Source of the DNA: Bryobacterales bacterium
GTDB taxonomy: Bacteria; Acidobacteriota; Terriglobia; Bryobacterales; Bryobacteraceae
DNA length: 64,000 nt
Assembly: GCA_016721425.1 (NCBI GenBank)
Contig: JADKID010000038.1
Span: 868,001 to 932,000, forward strand
Direction: 5' to 3'
In this document: piece after piece, positions 35,253 to 43,986 of the stretch
Layout of the letters: every line of letters begins with the position of its first letter
Numbering within the stretch: position 1 is the first letter of the stretch
The notes under the pieces: generated by a model
The model's database searches: none
Seen by the model: only the letters and a program-made list of their open reading frames with translations
Told to the model about the DNA's origin: nothing
Program-made: the position numbers and the translations under genes

Positions 35253-36536
35253 TTACCAATAAAGTCGTTCCCCACGCTCGCCCACCGTCTTGGCCGGTTG
35301 AAACTCCTGCCAAACCAAATACCCCAGCGCGTCGCTCAAGTGCGTCCGCTTCTGGTCCTTCCCCTTCTCGATCTCACTCGAACCGTCCGCCCACGCCACC
35401 CGCTCGAAGTCCAGAATCAGCTCCTTGCACTTCGGATGAACTACCAGCGATATGCTGCCCTCCGCCGATTTCAACTTCGCGTTCATCAACGACACCCGGT
35501 TCCTCACCGCCGGATTGCTCTTCGGGATCCGGTAGTCCGGCCTCCTGCCCCGCGCCATGAAAAACCGCTCGATGATCTCCTTGTCGCTCGTCCCCGCCGT
35601 CTGCAGGTGCGACGCGCACGCATCGGCGTAGATCCGCAATCCCGCCGGGTAACCCGGATACCGCCGCGCAAACTCCCGGCACGCATCCTCCGTGCTCGCC
35701 CGGCTCAGCACGATCTCGTCCAATACCCGCACCTCTCCGTCCACCACCTGCACCACCACCGAGCTCATCGGATTCACGTTGAAATCCAGCGACCACAGCA
35801 GCGGATGCCGCTCGTCCCGCCTCACCTCCGCCACGTTCGCCCGCCGGTCAAATGCGTGGTATACCATCCCGTCTCTCGGGCTCAGATACTCGCCCAGCAC
35901 TTCCTGCGCGAAAAACGTCTCGTCGTAGCTCTTCTTCAGCCGGTCGTAGAAATCCGGGATCTTCTCCAGCAAATGCCGGTTCTCATAGGCCTTCGCCTGC
36001 ACGCATTCATAACCCTCCACCGGGTTGTGGATGAACCGCTCGTACACCCAGTCGAATCCCTTCGGCGTCCACACGGCAAACCCGCCCAGCATCGTTGCCT
36101 TCGGGTCCCGCAATCGCCCCTCCAGGCGCGTCCATGCCTCTTCCGCCGTGTACGTCAGCTCGTCCACCCCAAACCACGCCAGGTTCGTCCCCCGCAGCCG
36201 CTCATAGTCGTCCAACGAGCGGAACAGGATCTTCGATCCCGTGTCCCGCAACGTCAACTGGTTCTCGCCCTTGTTGAAGTCGTATGGGATCTCGTTGTCT
36301 CCCAGAATCTCGAACAGCGCCGCCTGCGTCGCGTCCCGCAACATCGCAAACGTCGGAGCGCCCATCAGCCCCGTCCGCCCCGGATTCAAGTAAGCCAGCC
36401 GCAACGCCTCGTTGCACAATGCCGCGCTCTTCCCCGATCCAATTGGCCCCGAAAAACCCTTAAATCGCGCCTCCGATTCGTGGAACCGCGCCTGCGACGG
36501 CAGCGGTGTATACACAATCCCGCGGTGCACCATCAT
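35253..36536 (-). CDS. terL: Terminase large subunit
   Basis: DNA-packaging motor of 427 aa from the ATG at 36536 (the frame is open a few codons further). N-terminal ATPase: Walker A GPIGSGKSA, adenine/Q-like region before it, Walker B LAWFGVDELTY. C-terminal RNase-H-like nuclease: first acidic strand WSLDFNVNPMSS, IYADACASH in the middle and the closing acid in HLSDALGYL. All motor and nuclease residues seem intact, so packaging activity is likely retained. It overlaps the small upstream gene by 4 nt. The headful or cos mode cannot be told from the sequence. Confidence 0.93.
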   Translation of the reverse strand: MMVHRGIVYTPLPSQARFHESEARFKGFSGPIGSGKSAALCNEALRLAYLNPGRTGLMGAPTFAMLRDATQAALFEILGDNEIPYDFNKGENQLTLRDTGSKILFRSLDDYERLRGTNLAWFGVDELTYTAEEAWTRLEGRLRDPKATMLGGFAVWTPKGFDWVYERFIHNPVEGYECVQAKAYENRHLLEKIPDFYDRLKKSYDETFFAQEVLGEYLSPRDGMVYHAFDRRANVAEVRRDERHPLLWSLDFNVNPMSSVVVQVVDGEVRVLDEIVLSRASTEDACREFARRYPGYPAGLRIYADACASHLQTAGTSDKEIIERFFMARGRRPDYRIPKSNPAVRNRVSLMNAKLKSAEGSISLVVHPKCKELILDFERVAWADGSSEIEKGKDQKRTHLSDALGYLVWQEFQPAKTVGERGERLYW

Positions 36537-36850
36537 GGCCGCGGCTCCTCCACCCATCCCACCTTCACTTCCGTCGGCCGCTCCGGCTCCGCGTTCTCCC
36601 TCATCTGCATCATCCTCAGCCCGTCCGCCGCCGAATAGCTCAGCGGCTTCCCCTCCAGTTGCTCCGCAAACTGCGCCAGCATCAGATCCAGTAGCGCCGT
36701 CAGCCGCTTCTTCGTGTAGCTCTTCTTCCTCTTCTTCTTCGGCTCCACCTCCGCTACCGGCGCCGCTGCCACAACCGCCACCGGCGTCCGCTTCGCCACC
36801 GTCTTTTTCGCTGCCGTCTTCTTTTTAGTTGCCGTCTTCTTGGTTGCCAT
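36533..36850 (-). CDS. Small Lys-rich protein in terminase small-subunit position
   Basis: First gene of the virion operon, 105 aa from the ATG at 36850. Residues 1-30 are Lys/Thr/Ala repeats (ATKKTATKKKTAAKKTVAKR), like histone H1 or bacterial Hc1 tails, followed by an Ala/Val linker, a second basic block (KKKRKKSYTKKR) and a helical C terminus (LTALLDLMLAQFAEQLEGKP). The helical part and the place before terL suggest a small terminase, with a basic tail for sequence-independent DNA binding. No HTH is obvious. The call is positional. Confidence 0.5.
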   Translation of the reverse strand: MATKKTATKKKTAAKKTVAKRTPVAVVAAAPVAEVEPKKKRKKSYTKKRLTALLDLMLAQFAEQLEGKPLSYSAADGLRMMQMRENAEPERPTEVKVGWVEEPRP

Positions 36851-37046
36851 ATGTCCCCGCGTGTTCTCTCGCCAGACACACAGTACACGGCCTCCCAAGG
36901 CGTTTTACCCCTCAGATTCACCAACTCACTGCAAACAAATCAAATAGATTTCGAAAATCGTTGTGAATGGGTTTTCTGACACCACCGTTTTTGCCACTTC
37001 TCACCCTCCGCGCCCAAAGGTGTACCGTGGAATTAGGTCATTCCTT

Positions 37047-37958
37047 ATGCTCAGGCAGTCTTTCCTCTATCTCTCCCGCCAACGCCGTTTGCGCCATTGG
37101 ATGGAGACTTCCTCCCACGCCCGGAAACTCACGGCCCGCTTCATTCCCGGCCAGACCCTCGACGACGTCATCGGCGTCTGCCACAAACTCCACGCCGGCC
37201 GCTACCTCGCCACCCTCGATCACCTCGGCGAGAACGTCGCCACCCGGCAGGAGGCCGATACCTCCCGCGATTTCTGCCTCTCCGCACTCGATTCCATCGC
37301 CGCATCCACTCTCCCAGCCACCATCTCCATCAAGCTCACCCAACTCGGCCTCGATCTCGGCGACGATCTCTGCCGCCGCAACGTTGATCTCCTCGTGCGC
37401 AAGGCCGCCTCCATCGGTAGCCGCGTTGAAATCGACATGGAGGCCCACGAATACGTCGATCGCACCCTCAACCTCGTCGAGCACTTCCAAAACGAGTACG
37501 GCTGCGTCCGCTCCGTCCTCCAGGCCTACCTCTATCGCACCGAAGACGACGCCCGCCGCATGTCCAAAGCCGGCGTCCCCATCCGCCTCTGCAAGGGCGC
37601 CTACAACGAGCCCGCCTCCGTCGCCTACCCCGCCAAGTCCACCGTCGACGAGCAATACCTCAAGCTCTCCCGCTACCTCCTCGACGAAGGCGCCTACCCC
37701 GCTCTCGCCACTCACGATCCCCGCATGATCGATTCCGCCCTCGCCCACATCGCCAAAACCGGCCGCCAGCCCCACGAGTTCGAGTTTCAGATGCTCTACG
37801 GCGTTCGCCGCGATCTCCAGCAGTCGCTCGTCGATCAGGGCTACCGCGTCCGCCTCTACGTCCCCTATGGCACCGCCTGGTATCCCTACTTCATGCGCCG
37901 CCTCGCTGAGCGTCCCGCCAACGCCTTCTTCATCGCACGCAACCTTTTCCGCGCCTGA
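37047..37958 (+). CDS. putA: Proline dehydrogenase
   Basis: A 303-aa monofunctional FAD-dependent proline dehydrogenase (first step of proline to glutamate; electrons go to quinone). Start at 37047 (LRQSFLYLSRQRR) is preferred; a GTG at 36963 would extend into the AT-rich promoter region. Family blocks are present: SIKLTQLGLDL, EIDMEAHEYVDRTL, VLQAYLYRTEDD, IRLCKGAYNEP, LATHDPRM, EFQMLYGVRRDLQ and the FAD/substrate segment RLYVPYGTAWYPYFMRRLAERP. The P5C dehydrogenase half is not here, so it is PutB/FadM-type rather than the bifunctional PutA. Confidence 0.93.
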   Translation: MLRQSFLYLSRQRRLRHWMETSSHARKLTARFIPGQTLDDVIGVCHKLHAGRYLATLDHLGENVATRQEADTSRDFCLSALDSIAASTLPATISIKLTQLGLDLGDDLCRRNVDLLVRKAASIGSRVEIDMEAHEYVDRTLNLVEHFQNEYGCVRSVLQAYLYRTEDDARRMSKAGVPIRLCKGAYNEPASVAYPAKSTVDEQYLKLSRYLLDEGAYPALATHDPRMIDSALAHIAKTGRQPHEFEFQMLYGVRRDLQQSLVDQGYRVRLYVPYGTAWYPYFMRRLAERPANAFFIARNLFRA

Positions 37959-38009
37959 TCGCCGATTCCGGAACCGCGCGGCCCATCGCAGCGTCTAATA
38001 ACCAGCACT

Positions 38010-38450
38010 ATGAAGTACTGGGCTTACTTCGCCGCCAAGATCGCCGCCACCGCAGGCTTTCTCTCATTCGTCTGGTACGGCATGAACCGCCTCATGCCGG
38101 ATCCCCAGCCCTTCCTCCGCTATCGCGTCGGCCGCTTCGCCCAGGATCTGCCCTGGACCACCGCCATCCTCGCCTTCTGGCTCCTCTCCCTCGGTCTGCT
38201 CGCCGTCGTCATCTGGGACCAGCGCCGCCGCTGCCGCGTCTGCCTCGCCCTCCTCCGCATGCCCGTCGAGCACGGCAGTTGGAGCATGGCCACCCTCTTC
38301 AGCCCCCCCCGCACCGAGTCCATCTGCCCCTTCGGTCACGGCACCCTCGAAGTGCCAGAGATCCAGAGCACCGGCCACAACCCGCCCGCCTGGCACGCTC
38401 ACGACGACATCTGGACCGAACTCGAAAAGCTGGATACCCCCCGCAAGTAG
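38010..38450 (+). CDS. Small membrane protein with cytosolic Cys/His tail
   Basis: A 146-aa protein with two membrane helices (~8-26 and ~50-70) and a C-terminal soluble part containing CRVC after the second helix, then CPFGHG and HAHDD. The Cys/His pattern could bind a metal. The family is not recognised. It lies 50 nt after the proline dehydrogenase gene on the same strand and before the repeat-containing intergenic region. Confidence 0.6.
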   Translation: MKYWAYFAAKIAATAGFLSFVWYGMNRLMPDPQPFLRYRVGRFAQDLPWTTAILAFWLLSLGLLAVVIWDQRRRCRVCLALLRMPVEHGSWSMATLFSPPRTESICPFGHGTLEVPEIQSTGHNPPAWHAHDDIWTELEKLDTPRK

Positions 38451-38463
38451 AGATTCGGCCCCG

Positions 38464-38541
38464 CCCTCCAACCGGCCGCCACCCTTCCGCCCTACAACCA
38501 GCCGCCACCCTCCCGCTCTCCACCCGGCCGCCACCTTCCCG
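38464..38541. repeat. Three imperfect 26-bp tandem repeats
   Basis: Units 38464-38489, 38490-38515 and 38516-38541 share ...ggccgccacc-yttccg (each differs from the others at only a few positions). They lie in the ~100 bp gap before the penicillin-binding protein gene. No hairpin or promoter element is evident in them; they could be slippage products or a protein-binding array. Confidence 0.7.
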
Positions 38542-38555
38542 CCCATGCGACAATA

Positions 38556-41069
38556 GTGCCCAGAGACATCCTATCTGTGCGCGTCCAGGTTCCCCGTCCC
38601 GCCTCTTTCCTCCGGTTTCTGCTGCACCCCGCCGGCAAGATCATTCTCGCCATCGCAACTGTCGCCCTACTCTCCGGCATCGGCGTCTTTACCTACTACT
38701 GGATCCACTACTCGCGCCTCACAGATCAGAAACTGAAGGAAGGCCCCTTCGCCGAGACCGCACAAGTCCTCGCCACGCCGGAGCCTGTCAGCGTCGGCGT
38801 CACCCTAACCGCCGAAGAGCTCGTCGCCTCTCTCCGCCGCCGCGGCTACACCGAGGCCCGCAGCAATCGCATGGGCTGGTATCACGTCCGCTCCGACGGA
38901 GTCGAGGTCTTTCCCGGCGTCGACGCCTATTCCACCAGCGAGCCCGGCGTCATCTTCCTCGATAAGGGCGTCGTCACCCGCATCGTCTCCAACCGCGACA
39001 ACACCGAACGCCAGCGCTTCTTCCTCGATCCCGAACTCATCACCAACCTCTTCGATCGCAAACGCGAAAAGCGCCGCATCATCCGCTTCGGCGATATCCC
39101 TAAGATTCAGATCCAGGCCCTCATCTCCGCCGAGGACAAGCGCTTCTTCGAACACGCCGGTTTCGATCCCATCCGCATCGTCCGCACCGCTTGGGTCGAT
39201 GTCACTCAAAACCGCCGCTACGGCGCCTCCACCATCAGCATGCAAATGGCCCGTATGTTCTGGCTCAGCCAGGACAAAACCTGGCAGCGCAAAACCGCCG
39301 AGGTCATGATCACGCTCCAGTTGGAGCACAAGCTCACCAAAGAACAGATCTTCGAGTTCTACTGCAATCAGGTCGATCTCGGCCAGCGCAAGAGCTTCGC
39401 CGTCCGCGGCTTCGGCGAGGCCGCCCAGGTCTACTTCGGCAAGGATCTCCGCGAACTCCGCGTCGACGAGGCTGCCCTCCTCGCCGGCCTCATCCAGCGC
39501 CCCAACTACCTCAATCCCTACCGCCACCCCGAACGCGCCACCCAGCGCCGCAACATCGTCCTTCAGTTGATGCGCGACAACGGCTACATCACCGATAACC
39601 AGTTCATCGAGGCGTCCAAACTGCCTATCAAGCTCGCCGAAGGCGGTGTCGAATCCTCCGATGCGCCCTACTTCGTCGATCTCGTCTACGACGATCTCCA
39701 GGAAAACTTCTCCGATATCGACTTCCAGACCAACTCCTACCGCGTCTACACCACGCTCGATATGAAACTCCAGCGCGATGCCGTCGAAGCCGTGCGCATC
39801 GGCATGGAGGAGGTAGACGGCCTCCTCGCCAAAAAGCGCAAGAAATATCCCGAGCCGCAGGTCGCCATGGTGGTTCTGGACCCCGCCACCGCCGAGATCA
39901 AAGCCCTCATCGGCGGCCGCAACTACGGCGCCAGCCAGCTCAACCGCGTCCTCGCCAAGCGCCAGCCCGGCTCCATCTTCAAGCCCTTCGTCTTTGCCGC
40001 CGCCCTCAACACCACCCTCGAAGGCCGCAGCCCCGCCATCACCCCCGTCTCCCAGGTCAGCGACGAGTCCACCACGTTCTACTACGACGGCCAGGAGTAT
40101 CAGCCGAATAACTACCACGAGAAGTTCAACGGTACCGTCTCGCTTCGGGAGTCGCTAGCCAAGTCCCTCAACATCCCCACCGTGAAATTCGGCGAAATGG
40201 CCGGCTTTGATAGTGTGGCCGCCATCGCGAAAAAGGCCGGCCTCGAGAGCGTGCGCGCCACGCCCGCCATGGCTCTCGGCGCCTACGAGGTCACGCCCCT
40301 CGCTATCGCCGGCGCCTACACGATCTTTTCCAACGGCGGCGTCTACGCCAAACAGAACTTCGTGCGCGAGATTCGCTCCGCTTCCGGAGGCCAAATCTAC
40401 GGCTACCGCCCTCAGCGCCGCGATGTCCTCGATCCCCGCATCGCCTACATGACCCTCAATCTCATGCAGGAGGTGCTTCGCTCCGGCACAGGCGCCGGCG
40501 CCCGCGGCCGCGGCTTCGGCCTGCCCGCCGCCGGCAAAACCGGCACCTCTCACGATGCCTGGTTCGCCGGCTTCACCACAAAACTCCTCTGCATCGTCTG
40601 GGTCGGCTTCGATAACAATCAGGAACTCCCGCTCGAGGGCGCCCAGGCCGCCCTGCCCATCTGGACCGAGTTCATGAAACGCGCCCACCGCTACCGCGAA
40701 TACCGCGGAGCCCAGGAGTTTGAGCCACCAGATGGCATCGCCACCGTCGATATCGATCCCCTCAGCGGGCAGCTCGCCACCGGCGCCTGTCCCAAGCCCC
40801 GCCCCGAGGTCTTCATCGCCGGCACCCAGCCTCTGGAGCTCTGCCACCTCCACGGCAGCGGCCGCAGCCAGGTCGCCGGCTGGGACGCACCAGAAACCGC
40901 ACCCGACACCGCCGGCCAGCCCGCAACCGGCCAGTCCGCCCAGCCGGCACGCACGCCGCGCTCACGCCGTACCGACGAAATCACCGCCGCCCCGAAACAA
41001 CCGCAAACTGCTCCCCGCAAGGACGAGAAGAAGGGCTTCCTGGAGAGGTTTCGGAGTATATTTAGGTAA
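38556..41069 (+). CDS. Bifunctional penicillin-binding protein 1B-like
   Basis: An 837-aa class A PBP that polymerises and cross-links peptidoglycan. GTG start at 38556. One membrane helix (~22-44), a UB2H-like domain (~75-150; TLTAEELVASLRRRGY), which in E. coli PBP1B binds the activator LpoB, then GT51 (~170-345) with the catalytic EDKRFFEHAGFD, and transpeptidase (~390-700) with SxxK in PGSIFKPF, SxN in SKSLNIP and KTGTS. The C terminus (~760-837) is Pro/Ala-rich and ends in a basic helix. All catalytic motifs intact. Whether a LpoB-like partner exists is unknown. Confidence 0.94.
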   Translation: MPRDILSVRVQVPRPASFLRFLLHPAGKIILAIATVALLSGIGVFTYYWIHYSRLTDQKLKEGPFAETAQVLATPEPVSVGVTLTAEELVASLRRRGYTEARSNRMGWYHVRSDGVEVFPGVDAYSTSEPGVIFLDKGVVTRIVSNRDNTERQRFFLDPELITNLFDRKREKRRIIRFGDIPKIQIQALISAEDKRFFEHAGFDPIRIVRTAWVDVTQNRRYGASTISMQMARMFWLSQDKTWQRKTAEVMITLQLEHKLTKEQIFEFYCNQVDLGQRKSFAVRGFGEAAQVYFGKDLRELRVDEAALLAGLIQRPNYLNPYRHPERATQRRNIVLQLMRDNGYITDNQFIEASKLPIKLAEGGVESSDAPYFVDLVYDDLQENFSDIDFQTNSYRVYTTLDMKLQRDAVEAVRIGMEEVDGLLAKKRKKYPEPQVAMVVLDPATAEIKALIGGRNYGASQLNRVLAKRQPGSIFKPFVFAAALNTTLEGRSPAITPVSQVSDESTTFYYDGQEYQPNNYHEKFNGTVSLRESLAKSLNIPTVKFGEMAGFDSVAAIAKKAGLESVRATPAMALGAYEVTPLAIAGAYTIFSNGGVYAKQNFVREIRSASGGQIYGYRPQRRDVLDPRIAYMTLNLMQEVLRSGTGAGARGRGFGLPAAGKTGTSHDAWFAGFTTKLLCIVWVGFDNNQELPLEGAQAALPIWTEFMKRAHRYREYRGAQEFEPPDGIATVDIDPLSGQLATGACPKPRPEVFIAGTQPLELCHLHGSGRSQVAGWDAPETAPDTAGQPATGQSAQPARTPRSRRTDEITAAPKQPQTAPRKDEKKGFLERFRSIFR

Positions 41070-41098
41070 GTGTTGTGGTCCGGTTCCGGGAGGCCTCT

Positions 41099-41878
41099 AT
41101 GCGGTTCTTTCACCTGTTTGCTCCCTTGGTCGTTCTTCCCTTTGGCGTTTGCGCACTAGCCCAGCCACAGAGCTTCAGCGGCGACGTACGCGAACAGAAG
41201 GGCGCTGTACCTGCTCAGAAATCCGAGCCACTCACCTCGGAAGCCCGCGCCGATATCTTCATGGCCCGCAAGATGTATCGCGAGGCCGCCGAAACCTACC
41301 TCCAGGCCAAGCCCTACACCCACATCACCCTCAACAAGGTCGGCATCGCCTACCATCAGCTCGGCGACCTCGACACTGCCAAGAAGTACTACGAGCGTTC
41401 CATCAAAGCCGACCCCAAATACCCCGAGGCCATCAACAATCTCGGCACCATCTTCTACGCCAAGAAAAGCTACCGCCGCGCCGTCTCCACCTATAAGCGC
41501 GCCCTCAAACTTTCGCCCGATTCCGCCTCCATGTACTCCAATCTCGGCACCGCCCACTTCGCCCGCCGCGCCTACAAAGAGGCGTCCCTCTGCTACGAAA
41601 AGGCGCTCACGCTCGATCCCGAGGTCTTCGAACATCGCGGCACCCAGGGCGTCCTCCTCCAGGAACGCTCCGTCACCGAACGCGCCAAGTTCCACTACTA
41701 TCTCGCCAAAACCTACGCCAAGGCAGGCCGCGAGGATCTTGCCCTCCTCTACATCCGCAAGTCGCTCGAAGAGGGCTTCAAAGAGCGCCAGAAATTCATG
41801 GAGGATTCCGAATTCGCCCAACTTCGGAAGAATCCCGAGTTCACCGAATTAATGAAATTGGAGCCGCGTGTCCTCTAA
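41099..41878 (+). CDS. Exported TPR protein
   Basis: A 259-aa protein with a signal peptide (RFFHLFAPLVVLPFGVCALA). The ATG at 41099 is chosen because GGGAGG lies 6 nt before it. Residues ~55-190 hold four or five tetratricopeptide repeats (VGIAYHQLGDLDTAKKYYER; LGTIFYAKKSYRRAVSTYKR; LGTAHFARRAYKEASLCYEK). Probably a periplasmic scaffold; it follows the PBP gene by 29 nt and overlaps the next TPR gene by 11 nt, so the three may work together in the envelope. Confidence 0.8.
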   Translation: MRFFHLFAPLVVLPFGVCALAQPQSFSGDVREQKGAVPAQKSEPLTSEARADIFMARKMYREAAETYLQAKPYTHITLNKVGIAYHQLGDLDTAKKYYERSIKADPKYPEAINNLGTIFYAKKSYRRAVSTYKRALKLSPDSASMYSNLGTAHFARRAYKEASLCYEKALTLDPEVFEHRGTQGVLLQERSVTERAKFHYYLAKTYAKAGREDLALLYIRKSLEEGFKERQKFMEDSEFAQLRKNPEFTELMKLEPRVL

Positions 41879-43727
41879 CCGCCGCAACGCCCTCATCGCC
41901 GGGCTCGCCGTCATGCTCGCCGGACTCGGCTTCTTCTTTTGGAACAACGCCCGCGTCAGAAAACTCACGGATTCGCCCCAACGCGTGGCCATCCTCCCGT
42001 TTGAAAACCAATCCGGAGATCCCGAGCTCGATTGGCCTGCCGCCGTGGTCCGCCTCTCCCTCGCCCGCCAGTTGGAAGTCCTGCCCAGAGTCACCGTCTT
42101 CCTCGCCCGCTCCGCCAGTGAAGCTGCCGCCCAGGGCGCCACCCGCACCATCACCGGCGCCATTGTCACCCAGAAGGGAGCCTCCGGCTTTCGCTTCCTC
42201 GTCGAGGACCCGCAGGCCCGTGAGGCGCTCTCCGGTGGCGTCATCGCCACGCCCAAGCCGCAGTGGACCAGTCTGATGGCCAATCTCGCCGCCGCCGTCA
42301 CCTCCGCCATCCGTCCCAACGTCCCCGCCGCACCCTCCCAGCTTCACAACGATCAGGCCGCGCGCCTTCTCTCGGAGGCTCTTTCCGCCAGTGACCCCGC
42401 CGTTGTTCCGGCCAAACTGGAACAGGCCACCTCTGCCGATCCTGCCTGCGGCTGGTGCTGGCTCCTGTGGGCCGAGGACGCCGCCCGCCGCGGAGGAGCG
42501 CCCGCCCTCAAATCCGTCCTGGCCGCCAGCCGCACCCACTCTAAACAGATCGACCTTCTCAGCCGCGCCCGCCTGGACCTCCTCGAATCCAATCTCACCG
42601 GCGACCTGCCTGCCCGCAGATCGGCACTGGAACGCCTCACTCGCGCCCTCCCCGCCGACGTCGGAGCGCTCAACCAGCTCGCCGAGCTCTACACCAATCA
42701 GCGCCAGTTCGATCGCGCTGAGGCCACTCTCCGCCTCGCCGTAGCCGCCGAGTCCGGTCGCCCCGAGCTCTGGAACTCCTTCGGCTACGCACTCTCCTAT
42801 CTCCGCCGCTACCCCGAAGCCGATCTCGCCATGAAGGAATATGAGCGTGCCGATCCCGGCTCCCCCAACCCGCCCGATTCGCGCGGCGAAATCCTCATGA
42901 CCTCCGGTCGCTTCCGCGACGCAGCCAAGTCCTTCGAAGCCTCCTGGGAAAAGGACAAGCAATTCAATCACGGCATCGCGCTGGAAAAGGCCGCCCTCGC
43001 CCTCTGGCTCAACGGAGAGAAGAAGGAAGCCGGCCAGTACCTCGATCGCTACCTCGCCGCCCGTGCCCAGGCCGGCGACCCCGCCGCCGAGCTCGTCCGC
43101 GCCCGCTGGGAATACCTCTTCGGCCAGTCCGCCCAGGCCCGTGCCCGCCTCGAGCGCGTGGCCACCCGTACAGATCACCCCATGGCCTGCGTCGCCTCCG
43201 CCATGCTCGCCCTCCGCTACCTCGCCGCCGGCGATGAGCCCGCCGCCCAATCCGAAGCCAGGCGGTCGCTCACCCTCGCCCGCTCCCCCGGCCAATCCGG
43301 CTTCGCGCGCTTCGTCGTCGATGCCATCAACGGTGCCGGAGGCGCCGAAAAACAGGCGCTCGGCCTCTCCCTCCGCGGAGACTGGAAGTCCGCGGCCGAA
43401 GTCTGGAAGAAGGCGCTCTCCGAAGCGCCCGGCGCCGCCGACGGCCCCCATCGCGAGCTCCTCGCCCTCTCCCTCGCACTCTCCGGCCGCGCCAACGAGG
43501 CCCGCGATCTCGTCGCCAACCGCTACCCCATCCTCACCGAGGAGCAGGTCCTCATCTACGACTTCCTCGTCTATCCCAACCTCTTCTACGTCCGCGCCGA
43601 ACTGGCCATCGCCGACAAAAAACCCGCCGACGCCCAGCGCCAATACGACCTGTTCCTCCAATACGCCGGCGACCGCCCCGACCGCTTCGGCCAGCTAGCC
43701 CGCGCCCGCGCCGCCGCCCGCCTCTAA
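41868..43727 (+). CDS. Membrane-anchored TPR protein
   Basis: A 619-aa protein from the GTG at 41868, inside the end of the previous gene. An N-terminal membrane helix (~9-25), a segment like the FlgO/TolB-type block (RVAILPFENQSGDPELDW, often found at the start of such signalling TPR proteins), then helical repeats to the C terminus (LNQLAELYTNQRQFDRAEAT; LWNSFGYALSYLRRYPEADL). The topology places the repeats outside the cytoplasm. Role unknown; a scaffold or regulator with the PBP is possible. Confidence 0.78.
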   Translation: MSSNRRNALIAGLAVMLAGLGFFFWNNARVRKLTDSPQRVAILPFENQSGDPELDWPAAVVRLSLARQLEVLPRVTVFLARSASEAAAQGATRTITGAIVTQKGASGFRFLVEDPQAREALSGGVIATPKPQWTSLMANLAAAVTSAIRPNVPAAPSQLHNDQAARLLSEALSASDPAVVPAKLEQATSADPACGWCWLLWAEDAARRGGAPALKSVLAASRTHSKQIDLLSRARLDLLESNLTGDLPARRSALERLTRALPADVGALNQLAELYTNQRQFDRAEATLRLAVAAESGRPELWNSFGYALSYLRRYPEADLAMKEYERADPGSPNPPDSRGEILMTSGRFRDAAKSFEASWEKDKQFNHGIALEKAALALWLNGEKKEAGQYLDRYLAARAQAGDPAAELVRARWEYLFGQSAQARARLERVATRTDHPMACVASAMLALRYLAAGDEPAAQSEARRSLTLARSPGQSGFARFVVDAINGAGGAEKQALGLSLRGDWKSAAEVWKKALSEAPGAADGPHRELLALSLALSGRANEARDLVANRYPILTEEQVLIYDFLVYPNLFYVRAELAIADKKPADAQRQYDLFLQYAGDRPDRFGQLARARAAARL

Positions 43728-43882
43728 CCAGCCGGCCCCCCGCCGCCGCCCCCAGAACCGACCCACTTCGAACTCCATCGTGGGGCGGGCACCCTCGCCC
43801 GCGCGGGTCCCCCAGGACGCGCCCGCGGCAAGTCGATGATCGGATGCGTGCCGGACCGCCGCCCGCCGCTCGCCCTCGTTCG

Positions 43883-43915
43883 GCCCGTTCTGAGCCGCGA
43901 CAGTCAGGGAGCGGT
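43883..43915. repeat. Dispersed GC-rich repeat, copy 2
   Basis: Core gagccgcgac-a-gtcagggagcggt at 43892-43915, one mismatch from copy 1 (32224-32247), same preceding gcccgtt. The 43728-43926 gap around it also has a GC-rich inverted phrase (ggggcgggcaccctcgcccg near 43791). The whole gap looks like a nest of host intergenic repeats with no gene. Confidence 0.7.
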
Positions 43916-43926
43916 CCCGTCCAAGC

Positions 43927-43963
43927 AAAAAGGCGGCCCGGACTCCAAGCCCGGACCGCCTTT
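43927..43963 (-). terminator. Intrinsic terminator of the TonB-receptor gene
   Basis: Minus-strand hairpin AAGGCGGTCCGGGC / GTCCGGGCCGCCTT (14 bp including two G-U, loop of 5) followed by T-rich TTTTTG. It lies 24 nt after the receptor stop (43987). The plus-strand side has only three T, so it acts mainly on the minus strand. Confidence 0.85.
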
Positions 43964-43986
43964 CCAACCCAATCCAACCCCCAACC

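Noticed and set aside
34452..36638. 728-codon open frame on the plus strand across the portal and terminase genes
   Set aside because: It is antisense to two genes with clear motor and portal motifs; its sequence is low-complexity Arg/Pro/His-rich, typical of a shadow frame in GC-rich DNA.
22970..36966. Phage attachment-site pair using the tRNA-His 3' end
   Set aside because: No copy of the tRNA 3' end was found near 36.85-36.97 kb, and no integrase gene exists in the block.
41841..43661. 606-codon minus-strand open frame
   Set aside because: Antisense to the TPR protein gene; Gly/Glu-rich shadow frame with no domain.
43728..43926. Small gene or CRISPR-like array in the gap after the TPR genes
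   Set aside because: No regularly spaced repeats and no frame with coding character; it is better explained as GC-rich dispersed repeats and a terminator.
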